Origin: CAWCUU01 sp963798855
GTDB lineage: Bacteria > Gemmatimonadota > Gemmatimonadetes > Longimicrobiales > RSA9
DNA: 64,000 nt
Assembly (NCBI GenBank): GCA_963798855.1
Contig: CAWCUU010000002.1
Location: 1 to 64,000 of the forward strand
Direction: 5' to 3'
A program made the translations under genes and the position numbers. The notes beneath the pieces are model-generated. The model was not told the origin of the DNA, did not search any database, and was given only the letters and a program-made list of their open reading frames with translations. Below, piece after piece: positions 19,927-32,494 of this stretch (its first letter is position 1; each line of letters opens with the position of its first letter).

Positions 19927-20718
19927 ATGGATCTCGGACTGCAAGGGCGCGTGGCTCTGGTCGGCGGATCGAGCCGGGGCCTGGGTCGGGCGATCGCGCA
20001 CGAGCTGGCGACGGAGGGCGCGAGCGTGGTGATCACGGCCCGCGGCGGCGAGGCGCTCGAGAGGACCCGGCGCGAGCTGGAGGCGGCGACCGGATCGCCG
20101 ATCGTCGCGGTCGCGGCGGACCTGTCCACCATCGAAGGCGTCGAAGCCGTATGGCGGGCCGCGCTCGACGCGTTCGGCCGTGTGGACGTGCTCGTCAACA
20201 ACACGGGGGGGCCGCCGGCGGCGCCGTTCGAGAGCCACTCGCCACAGGCGTGGTCGGCGGCCGTGCGGCTTCTCCTCGACAGCGCGGTCAACCTGTCGCG
20301 GCTGGCGCTGCCGGGAATGAAGCAGAGGCGGTGGGGTCGCATCATCAACATCACCTCGATCGCGGTGAAGCAGCCGGTCGAGAATCTCGTCCTGTCGAAC
20401 AGCGTGCGCGCGGCGGTGACGGGGTTCGGTCGGACGCTGGCGAACGAGGCCGCGCCGTACGGCGTCACGGTGAACAACGTCATGCCGGGCTACACGGACA
20501 CGGAGCGCGTGGAGCACCTCGCCGAGAGCCAGGCGAAGGAGCGCGGCACGACGCCGGAGGTGGAGCGCGATCGCTGGGCGTCGGAGATCCCGATGGGCCG
20601 GCTGGGTCGGCCGGAGGAGCTGGCGGCGCTCGTCGCGTTTCTGGCTTCCGATCGGGCCTCCTACATGACGGGCACCTCGATCGCGGTCGATGGAGGCTGG
20701 ATCAAGGGGCTCCTTTAG
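19927..20718 (+). CDS. Short-chain dehydrogenase/reductase-like protein with non-canonical active site
   Basis: 263 residues, Rossmann fold. Cofactor loop GGSSRGLGRAIA (in place of TGxxxGxG), NNTGGPP for the usual NNAG, and catalytic Ser in I-N-I-T-S. The usual Y-x-x-x-K is absent: the helix reads L-S-N-S-V-R-A-A-V-T-G-F, so Tyr and Lys are replaced by Ser and Arg. This matches the 3-oxoacyl-ACP-reductase-like SDR subgroup known to lack the standard tetrad. A reductase function is therefore uncertain. It sits between the cupin gene and ilvE on the same strand. Confidence 0.8.
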   Translation: MDLGLQGRVALVGGSSRGLGRAIAHELATEGASVVITARGGEALERTRRELEAATGSPIVAVAADLSTIEGVEAVWRAALDAFGRVDVLVNNTGGPPAAPFESHSPQAWSAAVRLLLDSAVNLSRLALPGMKQRRWGRIINITSIAVKQPVENLVLSNSVRAAVTGFGRTLANEAAPYGVTVNNVMPGYTDTERVEHLAESQAKERGTTPEVERDRWASEIPMGRLGRPEELAALVAFLASDRASYMTGTSIAVDGGWIKGLL

Positions 20719-20777
20719 GCGCGGACGCCGCACGGCACGGCGGCCGGCGAGGGAACGCGAAAAACGCGGGAGCGGTG

Positions 20778-21731
20778 ATGTCGACGCACATCGTTGAGGC
20801 GGAGTGGATCTGGAAGGACGGCGAGCTGGTGCGGTGGGCGGACGCGCAGGTGCACCTGCTGAGCCTGGCGGTCCAGTTCGGGACGTCCGTCTTCGAGGGG
20901 ATCCGCTGCTACTCGACGCCGGACGGCCCGGCCGTGTTCCGGCTCGACGCCCACCTCAGACGGCTCTACGACTCCTGCCGTGTCTATCGCATGGTGCCCG
21001 ATCATTCGCCCGAGGTGCTCGAGAGGGCGACGGTGGAGCTGGTCGCGCGCAACGCCCTGGAGGAGTGCTACATCCGGCCGATGGTGCTGCGCGGCTACGG
21101 CTCGGCGGGGCTGAACCCGGTGGACAGCCCGATCGAGACGTACCTGGCCTGCTGGCCGTGGGGCACGTACCTCGGCGAGGGCGCGCTGGAGCGAGGGGTG
21201 GACGTCTGCGTGTCGAGCTGGCTGCGCGCGCACCCGAACACCTTCCCCGTCGCGGCGAAGGCGGCCGGTCACTACGTCAACGCGCAGCTGATCAAGATGG
21301 AGGCGATCGCGAACGGCTACGTCGAGGGCATCGCGCTGGGGCCGAGTGGGCTGGTCAGCGAGGGCAGCGGACAGAACCTGTTCCTCGTGCGGGACGGCAT
21401 GCTGATCACGCCGATCCTGGACGGCACTTCCCTGCGCGGCATCACGCGGGACGCGATCCTGACGATCGCGGAGGAGATGGAGATCCCGGTACGCGAGCAG
21501 CCGGTCCCCCGCGAGACGCTGTACGCGGCCGACGAGCTGTTCTTCACGGGCACGGCGGCGGAGGTGACGCCGATCCGCAGCGTCGACCGCATCGAGATCG
21601 GCGATGGGCGCGCCGGACCGATCACGCTGCGGCTGCAGAAGCGCTTCATGGAGGTGGTGCACGGTCGCACGGACGACACGCACGGCTGGCTCACGCACGT
21701 GCGCGGCGCGGCGGCGGAGGTCAGCGCGTGA
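20778..21731 (+). CDS. ilvE: Branched-chain amino acid aminotransferase
   Basis: 317 residues, class IV PLP aminotransferase. Motifs: SVFEGIRCY near the N-terminus, the Schiff-base lysine in PVAAKAAGHYVNAQL, EGSGQNLF and L-R-G-I-T-R-D-A phosphate-binding loop, and FFTGTAAEVTPIRSVD. The close match to E. coli IlvE in the last 150 residues (including the ending G-W-L-T-H-V) supports transamination of Leu, Ile and Val with 2-oxoglutarate. ATG 20778 lies behind a weak GCGGTG site. The last 11 bases overlap the 3' end of the convergent Rieske-FAD gene. Confidence 0.9.
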   Translation: MSTHIVEAEWIWKDGELVRWADAQVHLLSLAVQFGTSVFEGIRCYSTPDGPAVFRLDAHLRRLYDSCRVYRMVPDHSPEVLERATVELVARNALEECYIRPMVLRGYGSAGLNPVDSPIETYLACWPWGTYLGEGALERGVDVCVSSWLRAHPNTFPVAAKAAGHYVNAQLIKMEAIANGYVEGIALGPSGLVSEGSGQNLFLVRDGMLITPILDGTSLRGITRDAILTIAEEMEIPVREQPVPRETLYAADELFFTGTAAEVTPIRSVDRIEIGDGRAGPITLRLQKRFMEVVHGRTDDTHGWLTHVRGAAAEVSA

Positions 21732-23259
21732 CGCCGTGCTCCATCGCGACCTCGGCCTCCAGGCTGGCGCGGTCGCGGAAGATCGTCGCGACGGCCAGCA
21801 CCTTCCCCTCCCTGCGGAACCGCACGGCGCAGTCCTTCGCGTCGGGGTCGCCGTCGAGCTCGGCGGTGTCCCAGTCCACGGCGTGGCCGACGTAGTTGAT
21901 CGCGACCTCGTCGTAGTGGTGGCTCCAGAAGAACGGCACCGCGTCGAAGCGGTCGCGCCGCCCGAGCATGTTGCGGGCGGCCGTCTGGCCCTGCCGCTCC
22001 GCGACCACCCAGTGCTCGACCCGGATGCGCCGTCCGGAGTACGCGTCCGGCCAGGCGGCGATGTCGCCCGCGGCCCAGATGTCCGGCAGGCTGGTCTGGA
22101 GGAACTCGTCCACGACCACGCCGTTGTCGACGTCGGCGCCGGCGTCGCGGAGCAGCCGGACGCGCGGTCGCACTCCTACCCCCGCTACCACCAGATCGCA
22201 CGGGATGCGCCTTCCGTCGTCCAGGATCACCGCGTCGGCCTCCATCTCGGAAGCCGTGTGCTCCAGGTGGAAGCGAACGCCGCGCCGCTCGTGCAGCCGC
22301 CGGATGTAGTCCCCGAGGTCGTCGCCGAGCACGCGAGCGAGCGGCAGCCGGTCGGGTGAGACGACGTGGACCGCCAGGCCGCGCGTGCACAGCGCGGCCG
22401 CGACCTCCATGCCTATGAAGCTCGAGCCGAGCACGACGGCCGTTTCGGCGTGCTCGGCCGCGTCGATGATCGCGCGGCTGTCCGCCCAGCTGCGCAGGTA
22501 GCGGATCCGTTCACCGGCGGGGCCGAGGTCATCGAGTCGAACGGGCTCGGCGCCCGTCGCGACGAGCAGCGCCCCGTATTCCAGCTCCTCCCCGTCGTCG
22601 AGCCGCAGTCGGCGCGCCGCGGCGTCGATCGAGTCGACGCTGCGCTCGAGGAGCAGCCGGATCCGCTTCTCGTCCCACCATTCCCTCGGCCGGAGCGGCA
22701 TCCACTCCTCCGACGCGTTGCCGGCGAGGTAGTCCTTGGAGGCGTTCGGCCGGTCGTACGGCGCGTCGACGTCGTCCGACACCATCGTGATCGAGCCGTC
22801 GTAGCCCTCCTGGCGAAGCGTCAGCGCCGCGGCGGTGCCGGCGGCGCCGCCGCCGAGGATCACGACCGACGCCGGCGGACCGCCGGGTCCCGCGCCCGCC
22901 TCGGGCGCCTCGGCCTCCTCGAGGCGATCACCGGCCCGGACGACACCATCGGCGACGTCGACGCTCCAGCGCGGCAGCGAGCTCAGCGCCGGCGGACGGA
23001 GCATCGCCCCTGTGCGAAGCGAGAAACAGGCGTGATGCCAGGGGCAGCGGACCGTATCGTCCACGACGAGGCCCTCCGCCAGGGGGCCACCGTAGTGGGT
23101 GCACGTGGCGCCGATGCAGAACAGCTCCTGCCCCAGACGAACGATCATCGCGGCTTCGCCATCGACGTGACCGACGAGCGGGGTATCTTCGCGCACCCGA
23201 TCGAGCGGTACGCCCTTCCGCAGGTCAGGCCCCTGGGGTTGCTTTGCGTCGTCGGCCAT
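21721..23259 (-). CDS. Rieske [2Fe-2S] plus FAD/NAD(P) pyridine-nucleotide-disulfide oxidoreductase (AIFM3/BenD-type)
   Basis: 512 residues. Residues about 15-110 are a Rieske domain with C-T-H...C-P-W-H-H cluster ligands. A linker rich in Glu/Ala/Pro leads to an FAD domain (VVILGGGAAGTAAALTL, about 130), an NAD domain (VVLGSSFIGMEVAAAL) and the second FAD motif (IWAAGDIAAW). This fusion is found in ferredoxin-reductase-like proteins of the AIFM3 type and in reductases of oxygenase systems, moving electrons from NAD(P)H via FAD to the cluster. No oxygenase gene is adjacent, so the acceptor is unknown. Cytoplasmic. Confidence 0.85.
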   Translation of the reverse strand: MADDAKQPQGPDLRKGVPLDRVREDTPLVGHVDGEAAMIVRLGQELFCIGATCTHYGGPLAEGLVVDDTVRCPWHHACFSLRTGAMLRPPALSSLPRWSVDVADGVVRAGDRLEEAEAPEAGAGPGGPPASVVILGGGAAGTAAALTLRQEGYDGSITMVSDDVDAPYDRPNASKDYLAGNASEEWMPLRPREWWDEKRIRLLLERSVDSIDAAARRLRLDDGEELEYGALLVATGAEPVRLDDLGPAGERIRYLRSWADSRAIIDAAEHAETAVVLGSSFIGMEVAAALCTRGLAVHVVSPDRLPLARVLGDDLGDYIRRLHERRGVRFHLEHTASEMEADAVILDDGRRIPCDLVVAGVGVRPRVRLLRDAGADVDNGVVVDEFLQTSLPDIWAAGDIAAWPDAYSGRRIRVEHWVVAERQGQTAARNMLGRRDRFDAVPFFWSHHYDEVAINYVGHAVDWDTAELDGDPDAKDCAVRFRREGKVLAVATIFRDRASLEAEVAMEHGVTR

Positions 23260-23282
23260 ATGCGATCCGTGAGTTAGGCGCT

Positions 23283-23372
23283 AACTGCAGGCGCTGACTG
23301 CAGGCGCTGACTGCAGGCGCTGACTGCAGGCGCTGACTGCAGGCGCTTGAGTGCAGGTGCTCACTGCAGGGC
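23283..23372 (-). repeat. 13-bp-period tandem repeat array A
   Basis: About five units of GCAGGCGCTGACT with two degenerate end units (GCGCTTGAGT, GTGCTCACT). It fills the gap between the Rieske-FAD gene and BNR/VPS10 protein 1. The same unit recurs upstream of that gene (26586-26644), so the gene is bracketed by copies. Confidence 0.85.
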
Positions 23373-23385
23373 GCGGGCCGCGGGG

Positions 23386-26560
<3,175 letters not shown>

Positions 26561-26585
26561 CGGCGAGGGCTCGGTGGAGTATACT

Positions 26586-26644
26586 ACAGGCGCTGACTGC
26601 AGGCGCTGACTGCAGGCGCTGACCGCAGGCGCTGACTTCAGGCG
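26586..26644 (-). repeat. 13-bp-period tandem repeat array B
   Basis: Four to five units of GCAGGCGCTGACT (variants GACC and GACTT) immediately upstream of BNR/VPS10 protein 1, same orientation as array A. Confidence 0.85.
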
Positions 26645-26685
26645 AACGTACATCCGGCAAGGTCGGTGAACAACCTGGGGAGGAC

Positions 26686-27081
26686 GCCTGCCGCTCGCGC
26701 CTGCCGTTCGCGCCTGCCGCTCGCGCCTGCCGCTCGCGCCTCCAACGTCAACAGCTTGAAACGGAGGGCGTCGAAACGTTCGGAGGACTCGGAGTACGTC
26801 AACGGCTTGAAACACGGCGTCGAAGGGTTCGGAGGACTCGGAGTGCTGGTACCCCATCGGTATCGGGTTCGCGAAGGGGTGCCGACTCCGTTTCGTCCGA
26901 ACCCATCCGAGTGCTCCGTGTCAGAATGTCAGCAGGTTCGGCCGCCCCGGCGCAGGACAATCGTGCCGGGGACCAGCGGCGCCTGCCGTTCCCGCCTGCC
27001 GTTCGCGCCTGCCGTTCGCGCCTGCCGCTTGCGCCTGCCGCTTGCGCCTGCCTTTCGCGCCTGCCTTTCGCGCCTGCCGTC
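26686..27081 (+). repeat. Inverted 13-bp arrays C and D with a 54-bp duplication between
   Basis: 26686-26741 and 26980-27081 consist of 13-base units GCGCCTGCCGNTC with small changes. Read on the minus strand each unit is GCAGGCGC followed by five variable bases (GAGCG, GAACG, AAGCG, GAAAG), so it shares the octamer GCAGGCGC with arrays A and B but has another 5-base filler and the opposite orientation. Between C and D a roughly 54-base unit (ACGTCAACNGCTTGAAAC ... TTCGGAGGACTCGGAGT) occurs twice (about 26743-26792 and 26797-26847). No gene is recognised in these 430 bases. Confidence 0.8.
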
Positions 27082-27120
27082 GTTAGATTCGATTCCATGT
27101 GCCCACCAGAAGGAGGCCGA

Positions 27121-27294
27121 ATGCGCCTGGAGCTGACGGAGGCGCAGGCGAGCGAGCTGCGCGAAATCCTGGAGAGCTACCTCGGGGATCTGAGGATGGA
27201 GGTCGCGCAGACGGACAGCATGGACTACCGCGAGCGACTGAAGGCGCGCGAGGTGGTGATCAAGGATCTGCTGCTGCGGCTGCGCGAGAGCTGA
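27121..27294 (+). CDS. Small conserved helical protein
   Basis: 57 residues from ATG 27121, with AGGAGG 7 bases upstream. MRLELTEAQASELREILESY continuing LGDLRMEVAQTDSMDYRERL and KAREVVIKDLLLRL is an all-helical, charged protein; short proteins with this T-D-x-x-x-[FY]-R-x-x-L-K-x-R-E pattern are common in bacteria and uncharacterised. It ends 3 bases before the DUF2339 gene, so the two form an operon. Confidence 0.75.
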   Translation: MRLELTEAQASELREILESYLGDLRMEVAQTDSMDYRERLKAREVVIKDLLLRLRES

Positions 27295-27297
27295 GCA

Positions 27298-29139
27298 ATG
27301 GAGAACGATCCGCAGCCGACGCTGGAGGAGCGGCTGCAGCGGCTGGAGCGGGCCGTGACGGAGCTGCAGCGGGCGGTCGTGCGGGGTGCGGCCGCGCCGG
27401 TCGGGTCGCCGGCGGCCGCGCCGGTCGGGTCGCCGGCGGCGGTCCGCGTCACGGCCCCGCGCGCGCCGGGCACGGCTCCGGCCGCCGGGTCGCCGAGCGC
27501 GTCCCCGACCGATCGACCGTCAGCGCCGCCCGGCGCGGCCCTCGATCCGGGCCAGACCGGCGACTGGCGCGACCGCGGGGAGAGCCTGCTCGCGCGGGGC
27601 GGCGTCGTGCTGCTGCTGTTCGGCCTCGCGTTCCTCTTCAAGTACGCGGTGGATCGCGGCTGGATCACGCCCACGATCCGCTGCGCTTTCGGCTTCGGCG
27701 TCGGCAGCGCGATGACCGTGCTCGGGCTGCGCCTGCACGCGACGAGGCGACGCTACAGCCAGATCCTGCTGGGCGGCTCGATCGCGGTCTTCTACCTCGT
27801 CGCCTTCGCCGCGGCGCCGCTCTATCACCTGGTGCCGGACGCGGCGGCGTTCCTGTTCATGGACCTGGTCTCGGCGATGGCGCTCGTGCTGGCGGAGCGG
27901 GAGGACGAGCCGCTGCTGGCGTTGATCGGGATCGCCGGCGCCGCCGCCACGCCGGCGCTGCTCGGCTCGTGGGCTCCGAACGGTCGCGTGCTGCTACTGC
28001 ACACGGCGCTGCTCGCGCTGTGGACGAGCCGGCTCCACGTCAGGACGGGCTGGAGAGCGATTCCCTGGGCCGCCGCCGCGGCCACCACCGTGCTCCTGCT
28101 CGGCACGCTCAGCGCGCGCGCTCCGGGGCGGCCGCTCGCGTTCGCCGTCGCCGCGCTCGTCTGGCTTGCGATCGGCGTGGCGCCGCTGGCGTGGCTGGAG
28201 ACGGACGAGAGGGATGAGCCGCGCGGCAGGCAACACCTCGACAGCGTGCAGCCGCGCGTCCTCGCCGTCGCGTTCACGTTCCTGGTCGCGGCCCTTGCGG
28301 CATCGCTGTGGCCGGGCTCAGGACCGAGGGCGATCGGCGCCGCTCTGATGGCTGCGGCATGCGTCTACGGCACCCTCTCCGCGATCCGCTGGACCCTCTC
28401 CGCGCGTGTCGCGGACGAGGGCACCCGACCGGCCGGCAAGCCGATTCTGCCCGTCGCATCCGCCGCCGCCGCGGATGTCGCGGCGGCCCTGCTCCTGCTC
28501 GGCACGGCGCTCTCCTTCGCCGGGGCGGAAGGGGTCGCCCTGCTCTCGATCGAAGCGACGGCGCTCGTCGGTCTGGGCTGGCGGCTGCGCTCCGACAACT
28601 TCGCGCTGCTCGGTGCAATCACCTTCACCGGGCTCGCCGTGGCGCTCGCGCAGCGGGCGGCGATCGGCGGCACGGGACCGCTGAGCGCGGGCGGGCTCGC
28701 GTTCGTTCTCGCGATCGCGCTCGCCGCCCTCATCGCGTGGAGGGCGGAGCGGAGGACGCCTTCCGGCTACACGTCCCTCGGCTACGGCGTCGGCGCCTAT
28801 GCGGGGCTGCTGCTCTGGATGGTCGCGGAGCTGCGCCCCCTGCCGAATCACGCGCTGCTCGTCTCGCTCGGCTGGGGGATCTGCGGCGCGACGTCCCTCG
28901 TCGTCGGCGTCGATCGCGACCGTCCGACCTTCCAGAAGGTCGGCCTCGCCACGCTCGCGATGACCGCTGGGAAGCTGATCCTGGTGGACATGGCGCAGGT
29001 CGAGGCGGTGTGGAGGATCCTGCTGTTCATCGGGTTCGGCGCGATGTTCCTGGGCCTGAGCTATTACCTGAAGGGGCGTGCTGCGGCGGGCCGCCGGCCG
29101 ATGCCGGCCGACGAGGGGCAGGGCCCGGCGGGCCGCTAG
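27298..29139 (+). CDS. DUF2339 polytopic membrane protein
   Basis: 613 residues. A short coiled-coil N-terminus (TLEERLQRLERAVTELQRAV), then an Ala/Pro/Gly linker with a repeated A-A-P-V-G-S-P block, then about 16 hydrophobic helices beginning LARGGVVLLLFGLAFLFKYAVDRGWI and with RYSQILLGGSIAVFYLVAFAA, hallmark segments of DUF2339. Inner membrane. Function unknown; related to envelope or transport roles only by guess. ATG 27298 follows the upstream stop by 3 bases. Confidence 0.85.
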   Translation: MENDPQPTLEERLQRLERAVTELQRAVVRGAAAPVGSPAAAPVGSPAAVRVTAPRAPGTAPAAGSPSASPTDRPSAPPGAALDPGQTGDWRDRGESLLARGGVVLLLFGLAFLFKYAVDRGWITPTIRCAFGFGVGSAMTVLGLRLHATRRRYSQILLGGSIAVFYLVAFAAAPLYHLVPDAAAFLFMDLVSAMALVLAEREDEPLLALIGIAGAAATPALLGSWAPNGRVLLLHTALLALWTSRLHVRTGWRAIPWAAAAATTVLLLGTLSARAPGRPLAFAVAALVWLAIGVAPLAWLETDERDEPRGRQHLDSVQPRVLAVAFTFLVAALAASLWPGSGPRAIGAALMAAACVYGTLSAIRWTLSARVADEGTRPAGKPILPVASAAAADVAAALLLLGTALSFAGAEGVALLSIEATALVGLGWRLRSDNFALLGAITFTGLAVALAQRAAIGGTGPLSAGGLAFVLAIALAALIAWRAERRTPSGYTSLGYGVGAYAGLLLWMVAELRPLPNHALLVSLGWGICGATSLVVGVDRDRPTFQKVGLATLAMTAGKLILVDMAQVEAVWRILLFIGFGAMFLGLSYYLKGRAAAGRRPMPADEGQGPAGR

Positions 29140-29453
29140 CTCTCGCCCGGCCGCGCGACCTCGGTGCTCGCGCGCTGTGCCGGACGCGGCACCACCGGCG
29201 GCGCGCTCTCCAGCAGCCTGCGAAACTCCTGCTCCTCCAGCACCCGCTCGAGGGAGCCCTCGATCGCGCCGAGCCGGTCCTCGAGCACGGCGATCCGACG
29301 CTCCAGCTCCGGCGGCGGGGCGACGGGATTTCGCTGCTCCATCAGGTGAGTGAACGTCTCCAGCACGGGTCGGATGATGTGCTTGCCGATCACCGCGGTC
29401 AGCGGGATCGCGAAGATCACGAACGGGATCAGCTCCGGGACCGATATCGCCAT
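29136..29453 (-). CDS. Small membrane-anchored coiled-coil protein
   Basis: 105 residues: an N-terminal hydrophobic helix (VPELIPFVIFAIPLTAVI), then a coiled coil (ELERRIAVLEDRLGAIEGSLERVLEEQEF). It resembles the 84-residue protein at 46576-46830 (helix, then LERRIALLEQELQLMKMEQSRFVEEQEF), so they are a two-member family in this window. Its stop overlaps the stop of the convergent DUF2339 gene by 4 bases. Function unknown. Confidence 0.7.
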   Translation of the reverse strand: MAISVPELIPFVIFAIPLTAVIGKHIIRPVLETFTHLMEQRNPVAPPPELERRIAVLEDRLGAIEGSLERVLEEQEFRRLLESAPPVVPRPAQRASTEVARPGES

Positions 29454-29500
29454 GCCCTAAGGTATGGCGCCAGGCGCCCCGGGACGCAACGATTCGCGCC

Positions 29501-29812
29501 TCACGCTTCTTCCTCCGCTTCCTCGCCGGCCTCGACGATGTCGCCCTTCGTGAACAGCACGCGCCGACAGATGTCGCGCCATTCGTCGTTGCGACGCAGC
29601 AGGAACTCGAGGTCCATCGCGAAGTGCTTGAACTCCTCCTTCTGTGCGTTGCGCATGATCGCGCCCGCCTGCTCGTCCTGCTCGACCGCGAGGCGCTGCT
29701 CGTACCAGTCGATCGCCTCGGCTTCCTCGATCAGGGAGAGGATCATGCGCGCGAACGTGCGCGTCTCCTGCGGCAGCTCGCCGGGCGGCTCGTGATACTG
29801 GTCGAAGGCCAT
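29501..29812 (-). CDS. Encapsulated ferritin-like protein (EncFtn family) without cargo tail
   Basis: 103 residues from ATG 29812-29810 (GGAGA upstream). The helix pair LIEEAEAIDWYEQRL and NAQKEEFKHFAMDLEFLLRR matches the EncFtn family, including the ferroxidase Glu residues, the Trp-Tyr pair and E-x-x-H (Rhodospirillum EncFtn: MEELEAVDWYDQRV and NRDEEKEHAAM). EncFtn oxidises Fe(II) at an inter-subunit site inside encapsulin shells. Here the protein ends FTKGDIVEAGEEAEEEA, without the usual TVGSLKG-type encapsulin-targeting tail, and no encapsulin gene is adjacent; the neighbour is an M1 peptidase 33 bases away on the same strand. Confidence 0.8.
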   Translation of the reverse strand: MAFDQYHEPPGELPQETRTFARMILSLIEEAEAIDWYEQRLAVEQDEQAGAIMRNAQKEEFKHFAMDLEFLLRRNDEWRDICRRVLFTKGDIVEAGEEAEEEA

Positions 29813-29845
29813 GCGTTCTCCAGGGCTAGGCAAGCCTCGCACTTC

Positions 29846-32417
29846 TCACTTCCTCAATTCCCCCAGCGCTGCGTCGATCGCGTTCACGACGCGGCTCTCC
29901 AACTCCGTCTTCCGCCGGGCCTCGAGGGCCGCGACACTGCCGGGCTGGCCGAGCTCGCCGAGCGCGTGGGCGACGGCGATGCGGATGTTGTGGTCGGCGT
30001 CGGCGAGCAGCGGCTCGAGCGTGCGGGCGAGCTCGGCCTCGCGGCCCTTCGCGTGCGCGAGCAGCGCCTGGATCGCGGCCTCGCGCGTAGCCCGCTCGTT
30101 GTCTGGCCCGATGTAGCGGGCGAGCGTCTGCCACAGGTCGGGCGCGCCCGCGGTGGACAGGGCCATGATCGCGTGGCTGCGCAGCACGTCGAGCCACGAG
30201 TCCTGGGTCAGCATCTCGCGGATGACCGGCAGCGCCCGCTCGGCGGAGGCGCTGGCGAGGGCCTGGACTGCTGTGCCGCGGACGTAATAGGACGAGTCGG
30301 CTCGGGCGAGCTCCGCGAGCCGGGCGGCGACGTCGTCGCCCTGGAAGGAGCCGAGGGAGCGGGCGGCTTCCTCGCGCACGCGCGCGTCCGAGTCCCGGCT
30401 CGCCGCGAGCAGCCCGGCGCGGGCCGCGGCGGCGGTCGTGTCTTCCGAGAACGCGCGCAGCGCACGAGCGGCGCGGCTGCGAACGCCCCAGAAGGGGTCG
30501 GAGCGCGCCGTCTTCGCGACGGCCTCGACCGCGGCCGTCTGGCCGGTGCGCTCGGCCATGAGCTGAACGGCCTCGATGCGGCCGGTGATGTCGTCGGCGT
30601 GCTCGGCCTGATAGGCGAGCATCGTGGTCGGGCGCGGGAAGTCGGTGATGTCGAGCAGCCAGCCGCCGGCGTCCCACTCGATCGAAAGCGGTATCGCCGG
30701 CAGGCGCACCGCGTAGCGGCCGGCACCGTCGCGGACGCGGACCTTGTCGCGCACCATGCCCGAGTCCGTGCGCACGACGACGTCCACGTCCGCGTCGAAG
30801 TAGCCGGTGAGCGAGTCGCGCGGCTGCACCTGCTTCGCGGCGAGCACGAGCGTGCTCGAAAACTCATCCCAGTCCCAGCGGACCTGGAAGACCGGGAAGC
30901 CGGCGCCGTAGACCCAGGCCTTGAAGAACGCGTCGAAGCTCCGGCCGGTCTGCTGCTCGAAGGCGTGCTGCAGGTCCGCGCTGACGACGGTGCCGTAGGC
31001 GTGGTCCGTGGTGTAGCGGTGCATGGCGGCCCAGAAGACGGAGTCGCCGAGCTCGTGCCGCAGCATCTGCAGCACGGTCGCGCCCTTCGGATAGATGTGG
31101 CCGCTGAAGAAGAGGTCGAACGGGTCCGCGGTCCAGCGGTCGTAGACGAGCGGCCGCCGCGCCCGGCGGTCGGCGGCGATGACCTGCTCCTGCGCCTGCA
31201 GGCGGTCGAGCGCGCCGTCCGCCTTGCCCTTGTACTCCTCGCGGAAGATCTGCTCCATGAACGTGGCGAAGCCCTCGTTCAGCCAGAATGTTCGCCCAGT
31301 CGCGGGTGGTGAGCAGGTCGCCGTACCACTGGTGGCCGAGCTCGTGGGCGACGAGGCCGCCCGACCAGTCCTGCGGCTCCGCCCACTTCGGGTGCAGGAT
31401 GCCGTCGTCGAGCTGCGTGGTGGCGGTCACGTTTTCCATGCCGCCGAAGATGTATTCCGGGGCGACGACCTGATCGTACTTGCTCCAGGGGTAGCTGACG
31501 CCGGTCTTCCTGGAATAGATGTCGACCGCGTCCGGCGTCATGCCGAAGCCGCGGCGTCCAGCCTCGATCGAGTCCGGGTAGACCCAGTAATCGATCGGGA
31601 TGTCGTTCCAGTGCTCGCGGATGATGGTGTAGTCGCCGGTCGCCGCGCTCATCAGGTACGTCGAGGCGGGGTGCTCGAGGCTCCAGTGCCAGACGACACC
31701 GTCGCGGGTCGTGTCGACCGAGACCAGGCGCCCGTTCGAGAGCGCCTCCTCACCACGAGGCACCGTGATGTAGAACTCCCACGTCTCCTTGTCGTTCGGA
31801 TAGTCGTAGGTCGGAACCCAGTACCGGGTGTAGTCGGTCTCGCCCTGCGTCCAGAAGTAGTGCACGCGGTCGATGAAATACGCGCCGCGGCCGGGTCGCA
31901 CGCTCTCGTAGGCGACGGTCACCTCGGTCGTGTCTCCCATTTCGAGCGGGGTCGGCAGCAGGATCGTCACCGTGTGACCGTCGTAGTTGCTCGCCAGCGT
32001 CCTGCCCGCGGCGGACGTGACCTTGCCGATCTTCATCGCCTCCGCGTCCAGCATCAGCGATCGCACCGGCGACTGCAGCGTGGTGAAGCGGACGGTCGTC
32101 GTGCCTACGACCGCGTGGCGATCCCAATCGAAGCGAACGTGCGTCGCCTGGTGCACGAGATCGAAGGTCCGCTCCCGCTCGGCGTGTGGCTCCCCCGGCG
32201 GCAGCGGACCCCACGTGATCAGCGGCCCCTCCTTGAACTTCGGCGTGCGCTGCTCGATCGGCAGCGTGTCCTGCGCCAGCGAGTCCGGCAGCATGCGCCG
32301 CTGCTGCCGGGGTCCGCCGTACGGCCCCTGGCGCTCCTGCCCTCCCGGCGTCGCGCAAGCCGCGAGCGCCGCGAGCCCGCCGATCCCAATGACCATCCAA
32401 GCACCCTGGAGCCTCAT
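29846..32417 (-). CDS. M1-family (gluzincin) aminopeptidase lipoprotein with HEAT repeats, one frame break
   Basis: About 855 residues once a break is bridged. Start ATG 32417-32415 gives MRLQGAWMVIGIGGLAALAAC with a lipobox (LAAC). N-terminal beta-domain, then the exopeptidase motif GGMENVT, zinc site HELGHQWYG and, 19 residues on, the third ligand in W-L-N-E-G-F-A-T-F. This last motif is split: one extra T (about 31287, + strand AA) separates ...DWANI from WLNEGFATFMEQ. The frame then continues to 29846 with a catalytic-domain C-half and about six HEAT repeats (VRSRAARALRAF, VREEAARSLGSF). Predicted cell-envelope metallopeptidase removing N-terminal residues. Confidence 0.85.
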
Positions 32418-32494
32418 TGTCCGCCTCTGTGTCGGTTCACCCGCCCGGACGCACCCGCCCGGCACGCCCGCCCTAGCCCTAGCCCTAGCCCTGT

